The notes: generated by a model from the letters alone, not told the origin. A DNA stretch of 64,000 nt from Cupriavidus taiwanensis (GCF_900250075.1 NZ_LT977070.1:868001-932000), one strand, 5' to 3'; counted from the first letter of the stretch, positions 29,014 to 38,618 are shown. A program made the numbers and translations.

Positions 29014-29403
29014 TTACGGGTCCTCAGAGTTTTTAATCCGGTATGGCGGGAGATCAGAAGGAGGGTAACGCCGTAACTTGACGCGAGACTGACTGCGGTC
29101 CCGGGGCGCGCTGACTGCGTTCAGCGCGGGCACGGCTCAGGCGTACCCACGCGTACGGCCGGCGGCGGCTGCCAGGGGGATGGCGGCGCGGCGCACCGGA
29201 CGGGCTCTATCTTTATCTCCCCACCGAGCCTTGGCCGGCGGCGCGACTGCTCGCGCCGGCGGGGCGGCTCTGTATCGGCAAGCATTATGCCATGAGGCAG
29301 CCGGGATTCGGCCCGAAATCGGCCCCCCGGTTCGGTTGCAGCAGAATCGACCTGAGCGGGCAGGCGCCGCAAGCGCTGGCGGCGATGCCCTGGGGGATGC
29401 CGG
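29014..29403. other. Intergenic region between kdsB and adk
   Basis: This 390-bp stretch contains no open frame I would call a gene. It is GC-rich with a few local inverted repeats, for example GCGCCGG on either side of 29240-29265. A CATAATG-like -10 occurs on the minus strand near 29284-29291 and could belong to an adk promoter, but no matching -35 is clear. Confidence 0.4.
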
Positions 29404-30213
29404 TCAGGGCCCTTCCTGGGCCATCGACTGCGCCCACAGCGCGCGCACCCGCTCGAGGTCGGCCTGGGTGTCGACGCCGGGCGCGGGCGCGCCGGCGGTC
29501 TGCATCACGGCGATGCGCTCGCCGTGCCACATCGCGCGCAGCTGCTCCAGCGCCTCGGCCTGCTCGAGCGGCGCTGCCGCCAGCGTCGGGAAGCGGCGCA
29601 GGAAGCCGGCGCGATAGGCGTACAGGCCGATATGGCGCAGCACCGGCATGTCGGGCAGCGGCACCCGGGCCGATTCGGCGGGCATGGCCGGCACGCCGGA
29701 CCATGCGTCGCGCGCCCACGGAATCGGCGCGCGCGAGAAATACAGCGCGCGCCCGGCGGCGTCGCACACCACCTTGACCACGTTGGGGTTGAACACCTCG
29801 GCGCTGTCGTGCAGCGGATGGGCCGCGGTGGCGATGGCGCAATCGGCGTGGTGCGCCAGGTGCAGCGCGACTTCGTCGATCAGCGCCGGCTCGATCAGCG
29901 GCTCGTCGCCCTGCACGTTGACGACGATGGCGTCATCGGCCAGGCCCAGTTGCGCGGCGACCTCGGACAGGCGGTCGGTGCCGGAAGGGTGGTCGGCGCG
30001 GGTCAGCACCGCTTCGATGCCGTGCGCGGCGCAGGCCTGCGCCACCGCGGGCGCGTCGGTGGCGACCACGGTGCGCTGCGCCGACGACGCATGCGCGCGC
30101 TCGGCCACGCGCACCACCATCGGGCGCCCGCCGATATCGGCCAGGGGCTTGTCGGGCAGGCGGGTCGAAGCCAGCCGTGCGGGAATGACGACGGTAAACG
30201 CGGGCAGGGTCAT
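29404..30213 (-). CDS. kdsB: 3-deoxy-manno-octulosonate cytidylyltransferase (CMP-Kdo synthetase)
   Basis: A 269-residue cytosolic enzyme that activates Kdo with CTP for lipopolysaccharide inner core synthesis. The N-terminal nucleotide-binding motif [17 protein letters not shown] is at residues 8-24. Further family features are [12 protein letters not shown] near residue 93 and [13 protein letters not shown] near residue 113, with the metal-binding acidic residues. It follows the Trm112-like gene by 11 bp and is part of the lpxK operon. Confidence 0.96.
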   Translation of the reverse strand: MTLPAFTVVIPARLASTRLPDKPLADIGGRPMVVRVAERAHASSAQRTVVATDAPAVAQACAAHGIEAVLTRADHPSGTDRLSEVAAQLGLADDAIVVNVQGDEPLIEPALIDEVALHLAHHADCAIATAAHPLHDSAEVFNPNVVKVVCDAAGRALYFSRAPIPWARDAWSGVPAMPAESARVPLPDMPVLRHIGLYAYRAGFLRRFPTLAAAPLEQAEALEQLRAMWHGERIAVMQTAGAPAPGVDTQADLERVRALWAQSMAQEGP

Positions 30214-30224
30214 GGCCGCGCTGC

Positions 30225-30428
30225 TCAGTTGCCCGCCGGCGCGTCCGGCTCGATCACGCGGCCCGGCACCGACTGGCGGGCCTCGTCGGCCAGCATCACG
30301 GGAATGCCATCGCGGATCGGGTAGGCCAGCTTGTCGGCGTGGCAGATCAGCTCCTGCGCGGCGCGGTCGTATTCCAGCTTGCCCTTGCATAGCGGGCAGA
30401 CCAGGATTTCAAGCAGCCGGTTGTCCAT
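30225..30428 (-). CDS. ycaR: Trm112/YcaR family small zinc-ribbon-like protein
   Basis: A 67-residue protein with the family opening [19 protein letters not shown] and the C-terminal [18 protein letters not shown]. It carries CPLC (residues 11-14), half of a metal site, and a lone later Cys, as in bacterial members. The function is uncertain; in E. coli it lies between lpxK and kdsB as here. It overlaps the end of lpxK by 20 bases and probably is co-translated. Confidence 0.93.
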   Translation of the reverse strand: MDNRLLEILVCPLCKGKLEYDRAAQELICHADKLAYPIRDGIPVMLADEARQSVPGRVIEPDAPAGN

Positions 30429-31512
30429 CTCGGTGTTCCTCGTTGCGCCCGGCGGCGCCGCTTGCGGCGGCCGGCGCGGTCGGCGCGGGTTGGATTTGCG
30501 CCTGCACGGCGCGGCGGATTTTATCGATCAGGCCCGCGTCGATCACGGGCCGGGTGGGCACGACCCAGATGCGCGGGTCGTCGAAGCGCTCGCATTTTAC
30601 GGCATCCTTCTCGGTGATCAGGATCACGTCGGCATCGAGCGCATCGGGATGGTCGACGAACGGGTCGACCACGAAGTCATAGTGGTCCGGCAGCGGCAGT
30701 GTCTTCGGCGCCAGGCCGGCGCCGCGCAGGCTGGCGAAGAAGCGCTCGGGATTGCCGATGCCGGCCGCGGCCAGCACGCGCCGCCCGGCAAAGGCGCTGA
30801 GCGGCCGCGCCATGGTGGGGTCGGCGAGCTGCCAGGCGTCATCCAGTTCCAGCCGCATGCCGTACACGCCGGGGCGGTCGGGCGTGGCGCGGAAGTGGGG
30901 GTCGTTGATCAGGGTGGCGTCGCGCGGGCGCGAGAGCGGCTCGCGCAGCGGGCCCGCCGGCAGCATCAGGCCGTTGCCGCCCATGCGCGCGTCGAACATC
31001 ACGATCTCGAAGTCGCGCTGCAGCTTGTAGTGCTGCAGGCCGTCGTCGAGCAGCAGGACGTTGATGCCGGGGTGCGACACCAGCATGGCCTGCGCGCACA
31101 GCGCGCGGTCGGGGTAGACCCAGACCGGCACGTCGGTGGCGCGCGCGATCAGCAGCGGTTCGTCGCCGACGTCGCCGGCCTGCGAGGTCGGCTTGACCCG
31201 GCGCGGGTGCTTGAGTTGCACGCCGTAGCCGCGCGAGACCACGCCCGGCCGCAGCCCGGCCTCGGTCAGTGCATGCGCCAGCGCGATCACCGCCGGGGTC
31301 TTGCCGGTGCCGCCGACGGTGACGTTGCCCACCACCACCACCGGCATCGGCAGCCGCGTCGACCTGAACCAGCCGCGCTGGTAGCCATGGCGACGCACCC
31401 GCGCGACCAGGCCGAACAGCAGCGAGAACGGCAGCATCAGCCACGCGAACCAGCCGCGGCGTTGCCACTGGGCGGTCACGAAGTCGGCAAGGGCATGGCG
31501 GGGAACGGGCAT
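30409..31512 (-). CDS. lpxK: Tetraacyldisaccharide 4'-kinase LpxK
   Basis: A 367-residue inner-membrane-associated kinase that phosphorylates the 4' position of tetraacyldisaccharide-1-phosphate to give lipid IVA. After an N-terminal membrane-anchoring helix ([18 protein letters not shown]) comes the P-loop [18 protein letters not shown] (about residues 58-75). The catalytic DDGLQHYKL motif is near residue 155. ATG 31512 is used; the open frame reaches further upstream without family similarity. It leads into the Trm112-like and kdsB genes. Confidence 0.95.
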   Translation of the reverse strand: MPVPRHALADFVTAQWQRRGWFAWLMLPFSLLFGLVARVRRHGYQRGWFRSTRLPMPVVVVGNVTVGGTGKTPAVIALAHALTEAGLRPGVVSRGYGVQLKHPRRVKPTSQAGDVGDEPLLIARATDVPVWVYPDRALCAQAMLVSHPGINVLLLDDGLQHYKLQRDFEIVMFDARMGGNGLMLPAGPLREPLSRPRDATLINDPHFRATPDRPGVYGMRLELDDAWQLADPTMARPLSAFAGRRVLAAAGIGNPERFFASLRGAGLAPKTLPLPDHYDFVVDPFVDHPDALDADVILITEKDAVKCERFDDPRIWVVPTRPVIDAGLIDKIRRAVQAQIQPAPTAPAAASGAAGRNEEHRDGQPAA

Positions 31513-31661
31513 GGACGCGGCGGGCGAGAGTCGATGGTCGGGATGCGATTGTAGTGCGCTCGCGGCTTCGCCCCTGGGGGCGGCCCAACCATTATGGGCA
31601 TTGCCGTGCGCATGGGGCAAGCCCGCGGACCGCGCGCGGCAGGCGCGGCCCGGCCCCGGGG

Positions 31662-32087
31662 TCAGCGCGGCTGCGCGCTCTGCGTGGCGAAGGTCAGGCG
31701 CGACAGCCCGGCCAGCCGCGCGGCCTCCATCACGTTGACCACGGCCTGGTGCGTGGCCTGGGCGTCGGCGTTGACGATCACCACCGGCGGCTGGCCGCCG
31801 GTGCCCGCGGCGGTGCGCAGCTGGTCGGCCAGGCTGGTGACGTCCTTCTGCTCCATCACCTGCTTGTTGACCGAGTAAACCCCGCGCGAGGACACCGACA
31901 CCACGATCTCCTGCGGCTGCTGCCGGGCGCGCTCGGCGTCGGCGGTGGGCAGCTGGATCTGCAGCTCGGTAAAGCGCGAGTACGTGGTCGTGATCATCAG
32001 GAAGATCAGGATCACGAGCAGCACGTCGATCAGCGGGATCAGGTTGATCTCCGGCTCTTCGCGCCGCTGGCGGGAACGGAAGTGCAT
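31662..32087 (-). CDS. exbD: Biopolymer transport protein ExbD/TolR
   Basis: A 141-residue inner-membrane protein with a single N-terminal helix ([20 protein letters not shown], about residues 14-33) containing the essential Asp of the proton path, followed by a periplasmic domain. It works with ExbB and TonB to energise outer membrane transporters; ExbD and TolR are hard to separate by sequence. It follows the ExbB gene by 24 bp and precedes lpxK. Confidence 0.93.
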   Translation of the reverse strand: MHFRSRQRREEPEINLIPLIDVLLVILIFLMITTTYSRFTELQIQLPTADAERARQQPQEIVVSVSSRGVYSVNKQVMEQKDVTSLADQLRTAAGTGGQPPVVIVNADAQATHQAVVNVMEAARLAGLSRLTFATQSAQPR

Positions 32088-32111
32088 GGCGTTCGGGTGG
32101 GCGTGCCGCGC

Positions 32112-32732
32112 TCAGGCGCGGCGCTGCGGCAGGATGGCGTCGAGGAACGAGGTGGCGCGGAATTCCAGCTCGGCCACGTAGTCGTCCACGCGGCGGCGGA
32201 AGTAGCGCCAGAAGATCAGCGCCGGGATCGCCACGATCAGGCCGAAGGCGGTGTTGTACAGCGCCACCGAGATGCCGTGCGCCAGCTGCTCCGGGCTGGT
32301 GCCGGTGCCGCCCTGGCTGCCGAAGATCTCGATCATGCCGATCACCGTGCCCAGCAGCCCCATCAGCGGAGCCACCGAGGCGATCGTGCCGAGTGCGTTC
32401 AGGTAGCGCTCGAGCTCGTGCGCGACCACGCGGCCGGCTTCCTCGACCACGTCCTTGGCGGCGTCGCGCGAGGTATGCGGCTGCAGCACCACGTGGCGCA
32501 GCCCGGCGGCCAGCACGCGGCCCAGCGGTGAATTCTGCTCCAGCGTGTTGACCACTTCCGGCGTGGCACGGCGCTGCTGCGCGGCCGCCAGCGCCTCTTC
32601 ATAGAGCTTCGCCGGCAGCACCTTGCTGCGCTTGAGCGACAGGAAGCGTTCGACGATCAGCGCCAGCGCGATGACCGAGGCGAGCAACAGCGGCCAGATC
32701 GGCCAGCCGGCCGCTTGAATGATGGAAAACAA
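32112..32732 (-). CDS. exbB: ExbB/TolQ family proton channel (TTG start)
   Basis: A 206-residue protein with three membrane helices: residues about 8-28, then 105-130 ([20 protein letters not shown]) and 150-175 ([19 protein letters not shown]). It forms the stator with ExbD. The open frame extends upstream without family similarity. The best start is a TTG at 32732, preceded by a GGGGG ribosome site, which gives an N-terminus ([19 protein letters not shown]) expected of the family. Its promoter must lie within or beside the module array at 32938-33664. Confidence 0.88.
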   Translation of the reverse strand: MFSIIQAAGWPIWPLLLASVIALALIVERFLSLKRSKVLPAKLYEEALAAAQQRRATPEVVNTLEQNSPLGRVLAAGLRHVVLQPHTSRDAAKDVVEEAGRVVAHELERYLNALGTIASVAPLMGLLGTVIGMIEIFGSQGGTGTSPEQLAHGISVALYNTAFGLIVAIPALIFWRYFRRRVDDYVAELEFRATSFLDAILPQRRA

Positions 32733-32937
32733 TTGGACCCCCGGGATCGACAACCGAATTACGAAACCCCAAACCACCAACCGGCATGCCTTGAGGCGCG
32801 TGGGCATGATGCCTTGCTGCGCGCTCCGGCATTGCTCTGAAAAAACAGGCGCCACTCTAACCCGCGGCCTGGCGCGCGGCAAGGGACGATGGGCGCCTGT
32901 CTCCGCCGCGCATCGTGTCCTTGCCGCGCTGGCGGCC

Positions 32938-33053
32938 GCTTTCCACAGCCGGCAGGGACAGTGTTGTGGATCGATTGTGGAAAGCCGCCGGACAAGATGG
33001 CTAACTCCTTGATCGGAAAGGGCGAAACAGATGTTGCTTAAATTTTGTGCAAC
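32938..33053. repeat. Repeat module A
   Basis: Order on the plus strand: CTTTCCACA (32939-32947), GGGACAG (32955), TGTGGA (32965), TGTGGAAAG (32976-32984), TTGAT (33009), AAAGGG, and GCTTAAATTTTGTGCAA (33036-33052). The first and last boxes make a perfect inverted repeat extended to 10 bases by flanking G and C. Boxes resemble DnaA boxes with one or two mismatches. Confidence 0.85.
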
Positions 33054-33142
33054 GGCGCTCCGCAGCGTCTGCGGCGCATCCGGCACGTGCCGCGGCGACC
33101 GCTGCCACGGTTTCAGGCCCGGCTTCTGTGCGCAAGCGCACG

Positions 33143-33258
33143 ACTTTCCACAAAGCAGCGGGACAGTACTGTGGAGGGCTTGTGGAAAGGTGCCTGAGAG
33201 TTTCCATAAACCGTTGATTCCAAAGGGACTCCAACTCCCTGCTTAAAAAACGGGCAGA
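33143..33258. repeat. Repeat module B
   Basis: The same elements as module A at exactly 205 bp distance: CTTTCCACA (33144), GGGACAG (33160), TGTGGA (33170), TGTGGAAAG (33181), TTGAT (33214), AAAGGG (33222) and GCTTAAA (33241). All internal offsets equal those of module A, while most other positions differ, so spacing is conserved more than sequence. Confidence 0.85.
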
Positions 33259-33314
33259 CAGGCTTATTCGCCTTGGGCCGGCGCTGCAGCGGGCGGGCGT
33301 GGTCAAAAGCAGGG

Positions 33315-33430
33315 CTTGTCCACAGCGAGGAGGGAGAGCGCTGTGGATGGCTTGTGGACAAATCCGGGAGAAGATACGCAAGCATTTGAATATCAAAGGT
33401 TTTTTTAGTACTGCCGAGAAAATGTGCAAA
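33315..33430. repeat. Repeat module C
   Basis: TTGTCCACA (33316), GGGAGAG (33332), TGTGGA (33342), TGTGGACAA (33353), TTGAA (33386), AAAGG (33395) and TGTGCAA (33423). Compared with A the outer boxes differ at two positions, and each change is matched in the other arm, so the dyad is kept. TTGTCCACA is one base from the DnaA consensus TTATCCACA. Confidence 0.83.
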
Positions 33431-33559
33431 TGCAGCAGAAGCGTTCCATGACGGGGCGGCCTTCAGGCACCTGTTGGCCGGGCGCAGGGCGAGGCGCTTG
33501 GCGCATCCACTAAGCGGGCTACCCGCCACGCAAGCTCAAAAGTGTTCTATGCACCGCAT

Positions 33560-33664
33560 TTTATCCAGAAAAGCTGTGGATAACTTTGTGAACAAGCCCT
33601 TGGCCCGGCATGTAAGTGGTTGATGCAAAAGAGAAATGGTTATATTGCCTAATTTTTGTTGCGC
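33560..33664. repeat. Repeat module D (diverged, shortened)
   Basis: TTATCCAGA (33561), TGTGGATAA (33575-33583, a perfect DnaA consensus on the minus strand), TGTGAACAA (33587), TTGAT (33620) and GCCTAATTTTT (33647). From the third box on, offsets equal those of A and B (+33 to TTGAT, +60 to GCYTAA), but about 12 bp are missing between the first and second boxes. Confidence 0.75.
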
Positions 33665-33714
33665 TCATAAACCGCATAAGAATCAAAGGCTTGCACGAAT
33701 TCATGCGGCTTTCA

Positions 33715-33742
33715 GGGTAGCGCGCGCGCATCAGCGCTACCC
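33715..33742. repeat. 9-bp inverted repeat upstream of xseA
   Basis: GGGTAGCGC (33715-33723) and GCGCTACCC (33734-33742) pair perfectly across a 10-base loop. No T-run follows on either strand, so it is not a standard terminator. It ends 62 bp before the xseA start and could be a leader hairpin or an operator. Confidence 0.6.
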
Positions 33743-33804
33743 CCTTGACATTGCAGTTATGCTGTGGACATGTCTGATCCCCGCCGCATGTCCGCGGCTT
33801 CGCC

Positions 33805-35190
33805 ATGTCTGACCTGCCGAATTTTTCGCGTGACCCTTCCGCCACCACGCCGCGCAGCGGCCGCGAGGTGATCCCCGTCGGCGAACTCAACCACGCCATC
33901 GCGCGCGTGCTCGAACGCAGTTTCCCGCTCGCCTGGGTACGGGGCGAAATCTCAAACTTCACGCGTGCCGCCAGTGGCCACTGGTATTTCTCGCTGAAGG
34001 ACGCGCGCGCGCAGATCCGCTGCGTGATGTTCCGCGGGCGCAACCAGCATGTCGACTTCCAGCCGCGCGAGGGGGAGGCGGTCGAGGTGCGCGCCGTGGT
34101 CTCGATGTACGAGGCGCGCGGCGAGCTGCAGCTGGGGGTCGAGGCCATGCGCCGCGCCGGCCTCGGCAACCTCTATGAAGCCTTCCTGCGGCTCAAGGAA
34201 AAGCTGTCGCAGGCCGGGCTGTTCGCGCCGGAGCGCAAGCGCCCGCTGCCGGCACAGCCGCGCACCATCGGCGTGGTCACGTCATTGCAGGCCGCGGCGC
34301 TGCGCGATGTGCTCACCACGCTGCGGCGGCGCGCGCCGCATGTGCCGGTGGTGGTCTATCCGGTACCGGTGCAGGGCGCGGGCGCGGCGCAGAAGATCGC
34401 GGACATGCTCGACGCCGCGGCCGCGCGCGCCGAGTGCGACGTGCTGATCCTGTGCCGCGGCGGCGGCAGCATCGAAGACCTGTGGTCGTTCAATGAAGAG
34501 GTGGTGGCGCAGGCGATCGCGCGCTGCACGCTGCCGGTGGTCTCCGGCGTCGGCCACGAGACCGATTTCACCATTGCCGATTTTGTCGCCGACGTGCGCG
34601 CGCCGACCCCCACCGGCGCGGCCGAGCTGGTCAGCCCGGATCGCGCGCACCTGCTCGCGCAGACCCTGCGCGCGCGCGATGCGCTGAGGCAATGCCTGCG
34701 CCGCGGGCTGGACCTGCGCGCGCAGCACCTGGACTGGCTGGCGCGGCGCGTGCGCAGCCCGCAGGCGCAACTGCAGGAGCGCCGCGCGCAGGTCGACAAT
34801 CTGGCGCGACATTTGCGGTCGGCATTGCGTGACACCGTAGTGTCGCAGCGCCATCGCCACCAGTTGCTGGCGATGCGCTGGCGCGCATGCCGACCCGACG
34901 CCGCCGCGGCCCACGCCGACGTGGCGCGCCTGTGGCAGCGGCTGCAGGCTGCCGCGCTGCGCCAGCACGAGCGCGCCGGCCAGCGCCTGGCGCGCAGCGC
35001 CGGCGCGCTCGAGCTGCTGGCGCCGCAGCGCACGCTCGAACGCGGCTATGCGGTGCTGCTCGACCAGCGCGGACGCGCGCTGCGCGCCCCCGCCGAGATC
35101 CGCGCGGGCAGCGTGGTCGAAGCGCACCTGGCCGAGGGCGTGGCCGACCTGGCGATCGCCGGCGTGCAGGCCAAGCTGCCGGAATTCTGA
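33805..35190 (+). CDS. xseA: Exodeoxyribonuclease VII large subunit
   Basis: A 461-residue cytosolic nuclease subunit that degrades single-stranded DNA with XseB. The N-terminal OB-fold ([22 protein letters not shown], about residues 43-64) is followed by the catalytic domain with [30 protein letters not shown] and [17 protein letters not shown], then a coiled-coil region (about 270-400) and a C-terminal extension. All expected motifs are present. It lies just after the repeat array; xseB is not in the window. Confidence 0.96.
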   Translation: MSDLPNFSRDPSATTPRSGREVIPVGELNHAIARVLERSFPLAWVRGEISNFTRAASGHWYFSLKDARAQIRCVMFRGRNQHVDFQPREGEAVEVRAVVSMYEARGELQLGVEAMRRAGLGNLYEAFLRLKEKLSQAGLFAPERKRPLPAQPRTIGVVTSLQAAALRDVLTTLRRRAPHVPVVVYPVPVQGAGAAQKIADMLDAAAARAECDVLILCRGGGSIEDLWSFNEEVVAQAIARCTLPVVSGVGHETDFTIADFVADVRAPTPTGAAELVSPDRAHLLAQTLRARDALRQCLRRGLDLRAQHLDWLARRVRSPQAQLQERRAQVDNLARHLRSALRDTVVSQRHRHQLLAMRWRACRPDAAAAHADVARLWQRLQAAALRQHERAGQRLARSAGALELLAPQRTLERGYAVLLDQRGRALRAPAEIRAGSVVEAHLAEGVADLAIAGVQAKLPEF

Positions 35191-35317
35191 GCCGCCGCGC
35201 GGCGCCGGGAACGCCTCCCATTCGCGTGCGGCACAGGCCCGAAAGGCTGCGCCGAAATCTCCCGGAAAGCCGCGCGCGGACAAACTAACATCGGAGCAGG
35301 GGGCTTTGCGCCGCGGT

Positions 35318-35346
35318 TTGCGTGGGTCTTGCAAGTCCCCTACAAT
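35318..35346 (+). promoter_or_regulatory. Candidate sigma-70 promoter of sodB
   Basis: TTGCGT (35318-35323) and TACAAT (35341-35346) are spaced by 17 bp and lie 44 bp before the sodB start codon. The -10 has five of six consensus bases and the -35 has four of six. Confidence 0.6.
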
Positions 35347-35390
35347 CGGCAATTCCGGACCCAACAACCCCAACCCACAGAGACAGAACA

Positions 35391-35972
35391 ATGGAACACA
35401 AGCTCCCCCCGCTTCCGTACGCGCATGATGCCCTGGCTCCGCACATCTCCAAGGAGACGCTGGAGTTTCATCATGACAAGCACCACCAGACCTACGTCAC
35501 CAACCTGAACAACCTCATCAAGGGCACCGAGTTCGAGAACGCGACCCTGGAAGAGATCGTCAAGAAGTCGTCGGGCGGCATCTTCAACAACGCCGCACAG
35601 GTGTGGAACCACACCTTCTACTGGGATTCGCTGAAGCCCAACGGCGGCGGCCAGCCGAGCGGCGCACTGGCCGATGCCATCAACGCCAAGTGGGGCTCGT
35701 TCGACAAGTTCAAGGAAGAGTTCACCAAGGTTGCCGTCGGCACCTTCGGTTCGGGCTGGGCCTGGCTGGTCAAGAAGGCCGACGGCTCGCTGGACCTGGT
35801 GTCCACCTCCAACGCCGCCACGCCGCTGACCACCGATGCCAAGCCGCTGCTGACCTGCGACGTGTGGGAGCACGCCTACTACATCGACTACCGCAATGCC
35901 CGCCCCAAGTATGTCGAGGCATTCTGGAATGTCGTGAACTGGGACTTCGCCGGCAAGAACTTCGCTGGCTGA
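35391..35972 (+). CDS. sodB: Iron superoxide dismutase
   Basis: A 193-residue cytosolic enzyme that dismutates superoxide. Iron ligands expected of the family are present: His in [12 protein letters not shown] (about residue 27), His in QVWNHTFYW (about 74), and Asp and His in [12 protein letters not shown] (about 157-161). The sequence around [11 protein letters not shown] fits the iron form better than the manganese form. ATG 35391 is placed after a clear promoter, and a strong terminator follows the gene. Confidence 0.97.
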   Translation: MEHKLPPLPYAHDALAPHISKETLEFHHDKHHQTYVTNLNNLIKGTEFENATLEEIVKKSSGGIFNNAAQVWNHTFYWDSLKPNGGGQPSGALADAINAKWGSFDKFKEEFTKVAVGTFGSGWAWLVKKADGSLDLVSTSNAATPLTTDAKPLLTCDVWEHAYYIDYRNARPKYVEAFWNVVNWDFAGKNFAG

Positions 35973-36003
35973 TCCACCGATCGTCCGCACCGCAGAAAAC
36001 AGA

Positions 36004-36027
36004 AAAGGGCCGCCAGGCCCTTTTTTG
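36004..36027 (+). terminator. Terminator of sodB
   Basis: AAGGGCC-GCCA-GGCCC followed by six T is a compact Rho-independent terminator 32 bp after the sodB stop codon. Confidence 0.9.
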
Positions 36028-36423
36028 TTGCCCCGCGATTCCATCGTTCCGCACCCTCCGCACTTCCTGTGTTCACGCCGTCCCATGGCTGGAACACAGC
36101 GACACACTACCGCCCACTACCGGGTCCCGCACCCGCGCCCTATGCTGCGGATGTCCGTGCCAGCGTGGTCCGCCATCACGATAACAAATCGATATGGTGA
36201 CCAAAAGAAAATGCGAATGGACGCTGCGATACCCGATTTCTAGAATCCCCTCACGCTGCATCGCCGCGTACATCCGCCGCATGAGATAGCGCAATCAAGA
36301 ATCCACAAATTGCTGATGCCGTAGTCCGGGCAGGGGTTGCTGCTGCCCGCGATTTCGTGCACGGGGCGGGGCAGGCATCCCCGTATCGATTCGGACAGGC
36401 GCAAGACCGACACTGGAGACAAC
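36028..36423. other. Upstream region of the porin gene
   Basis: Nearly 400 bp without a supported gene. The stretch at about 36180-36245 is clearly more A/T-rich than its surroundings (ATAACAAATCGATATGG and nearby) and is the likeliest promoter area. I cannot assign boxes or an operator with confidence. Confidence 0.5.
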
Positions 36424-37518
36424 ATGAACAACCCCCTTGCGGGCGCCACCTTTGCTGCGCTCGCGGCCTGCTGCACCGTCGCTTCGGCGCAGAACCACGT
36501 CACGCTGTACGGCAGGCTGAATACGTCGATGGAATACTCGGATGCGTCGACGGCATCCGATGGCACCAGGCTCGGCGGCACCGGCCGGCTGACCAACAAC
36601 CGCTCGGTGTTCGGCATGCGTGGCGAAGAGGCGCTGTATGGCAGTCTGAAGGCGATCTGGCAGATCGAAAGCAATATCTCCTTGGATACGGGCAGCGGGC
36701 AACTGGCCAGCCGCAATACCCGTGTCGGGCTGGCCGGGTCGGCCGGCAGCTTTTTCATGGGGAACTGGACCACGCCCTACCTGGAAGCCACTTCCGCCTA
36801 CGATCCGTTCTATCCGACCACGGCCGGCTATATGGCGCTGATCGGCAATGGCTCGACCCCGACTTCCGACAACATCCAGGACACCACCTCCTTCGACCGC
36901 CGCCAGAAGAACAGCGTGCACTACCGCAGCCCCAAATGGAACGGCTTCAGCGGCGGCGTAACGTGGGGCGTCAATGAAGAGCGCGCCACGGTGCCGCGCA
37001 ACCCGAGCCTGTGGTCGTTTGCCGGGGCCTATGACAACGGCCCGCTGAACGTGGTGCTGGCCTACGAGCGCCACAACAACTACCAGACCGCGGGCCGCGA
37101 CGACGAAGGCATGAAGATCGGCCTGTCGTACCAGTTCCCCACCACCAGGGTATCCGCGATCTACGAGCGGCTGCACTACCGCACTGCCACCGGCGACCTG
37201 AAGCGCGATGCGTACTACGCCTCGGTGGTGCAGAAGCTGTGGACCGGCAGCCTGCGTGCCGGCGTCGGCTACGCCGGCAACGGCCGCGGCAACGCCACCG
37301 AGACCGTCGGCTTCTTCCGCAGCGGCCCGGACACCGGCGCCATGCAGGCCACCGTCGGCTACGAATACCCGCTGTCCAAGCGCACCTCGGTGTTCGGCTT
37401 CTACAGCCGCATCTTCAACAAGAAGAACGCCATCTACGACTTTGCCATCAACGAGCTCGGCATCTCCGCCGGCGCCGATCCGCAGACCTTTGCGCTGGGC
37501 ATGCGCCACGTGTTCTGA
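36424..37518 (+). CDS. Outer membrane porin (Burkholderiales OmpC/OmpF-like)
   Basis: A 364-residue general porin. The signal peptide (residues 1-20, ending ASAQ) is followed by the family opening HVTLYGRLNTSMEY, the loop region with GLAGSAGSFFMGNWTTPY, and a final strand ending in Phe (MRHVF), the outer membrane assembly signal. It forms a trimeric beta-barrel for small hydrophilic solutes. It is the first of three plus-strand genes with a Bug protein and an amidohydrolase, so it may admit their substrate. Confidence 0.93.
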   Translation: MNNPLAGATFAALAACCTVASAQNHVTLYGRLNTSMEYSDASTASDGTRLGGTGRLTNNRSVFGMRGEEALYGSLKAIWQIESNISLDTGSGQLASRNTRVGLAGSAGSFFMGNWTTPYLEATSAYDPFYPTTAGYMALIGNGSTPTSDNIQDTTSFDRRQKNSVHYRSPKWNGFSGGVTWGVNEERATVPRNPSLWSFAGAYDNGPLNVVLAYERHNNYQTAGRDDEGMKIGLSYQFPTTRVSAIYERLHYRTATGDLKRDAYYASVVQKLWTGSLRAGVGYAGNGRGNATETVGFFRSGPDTGAMQATVGYEYPLSKRTSVFGFYSRIFNKKNAIYDFAINELGISAGADPQTFALGMRHVF

Positions 37519-37571
37519 AGGCGCTTCGCCGCAGGCCATTACCAAGACACCAACGATCCGGGAGACCCCAC

Positions 37572-38552
37572 ATGAGATTCCGCCACATGCTGCGCGCCAC
37601 GCTGGCCGCCGCCTTGTGCCTGCCGCTGCTGCATGGCGCCGCGCGCGCCGACAGCTATCCCGACAAGCCGATCCGCATGGTGGTGCCGTTTGCCGCCGGC
37701 AGCGCCACCGACCTGCTCGCGCGCATCGTCAGCGCCGAGATGAGCGCCTCGTCGAACATGCAGATCGTCGTCGACAACCGGCTCGGCGCCGGCGGCACCA
37801 TCGGCACCGCGGTGGTGGCCAAGGCTCCCGCTGACGGCTACACCCTGCTACTGACCTCCGCCGGCCATGCGGTCAATCCCACGCTCTATCCGAAGCTGCC
37901 GTATGACACCACGCGCGACCTGAAGGGCATCTCCACGGTGGCGACCATGCCCTACCTGCTGGTGGTCAGCGCCTCCAGCCCGTACCGCACGCTCAAGGAC
38001 CTGCTGGCCGCCGCGCGCGCCAGGCCGGACTCGGTCACCTACAGCTCGGCGGGCAGCGGCAGCTCTTCGCACCTGAGCGGCGAGCTGCTCAACGTGAGCG
38101 CCGGCGTGCAGACCCGGCATATCCCGTACAAGGGCGCGCCGGCGGCCATCACCGATGTGATGAGCGGACGCGTCGACATGTTCTTCGCCCCGTCGATCAC
38201 CGCGCTGCAGTTCGTCAAGGACGGCAAGCTGCGCATCCTGGGCGTGGCCACGGCGGCGCGGGTGCCGTCGCTGCCGGACGTGCCCACCATCGCCGAGGCG
38301 GGCGTGCCGGGCTATGTGTTCGATGCCTGGTTCGGCGTGCTGGCGCCGGCGGGCACGCCCAGGGAGATCGTGGCGCGCCTGAACACGGCGATGCAGCAGG
38401 CGCTGGGCGCGCCGGCAACGCGCGACAAGCTGATGGCGCAAGGCGCCGAAGCCAAGCCGTCGACGCCGGCCGCGTTCGACAAGCTGATCGCCGCCGACAT
38501 CGCCAAGCTCGAGCCCATCGTCAAGCGCTCGGGTGCGCAGCCGGGCCAGTAA
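37572..38552 (+). CDS. Bug/TctC family periplasmic solute-binding protein
   Basis: A 326-residue protein with a signal peptide (cut near AARADS, residue 22) and the family opening YPDKPIRMVVPFAAGSATD. Further family motifs are IPYKGAPAAITDVMSGRVDM and WFGVLAPAGTPREIV. It lies between a porin and an amidohydrolase with no TctAB permease nearby, suggesting it delivers or senses the substrate of the cluster. An AGGGAGACC-like ribosome site precedes ATG 37572. The ligand is unknown. Confidence 0.93.
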   Translation: MRFRHMLRATLAAALCLPLLHGAARADSYPDKPIRMVVPFAAGSATDLLARIVSAEMSASSNMQIVVDNRLGAGGTIGTAVVAKAPADGYTLLLTSAGHAVNPTLYPKLPYDTTRDLKGISTVATMPYLLVVSASSPYRTLKDLLAAARARPDSVTYSSAGSGSSSHLSGELLNVSAGVQTRHIPYKGAPAAITDVMSGRVDMFFAPSITALQFVKDGKLRILGVATAARVPSLPDVPTIAEAGVPGYVFDAWFGVLAPAGTPREIVARLNTAMQQALGAPATRDKLMAQGAEAKPSTPAAFDKLIAADIAKLEPIVKRSGAQPGQ

Positions 38553-38618
38553 CGCCGCGGCACTGGCGCCCGGCGCATCATCCGGGCGCCGCCTCTTTCA
38601 AACCTAGGGAACATCGAT

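Larger units (their letters stand above)
32733..33804. other. Large non-coding region with four-module repeat array
   Basis: About 1.07 kb between the divergent exbB and xseA starts has no convincing gene. It contains the four modules listed separately, A/T-rich patches after each, and several hairpins (33060-33074, 33128-33141, 33715-33742). Candidate promoter elements for xseA include TTGACA at 33745-33750, without a strong -10 at the right distance, and TATATT at 33641-33646. Confidence 0.8.

Noticed and set aside
29292..29777. Plus-strand open frame at the kdsB end and upstream gap
   Set aside because: It runs antisense through kdsB and has no ribosome site or family similarity.
32733..33804. 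A chromosomal parS or plasmid-type iteron origin in the module array
   Set aside because: No TGTTNCACGTGAAACA-like parS site and no rep gene is present; boxes fit DnaA-type sequences better, and iterons would be simple direct repeats.
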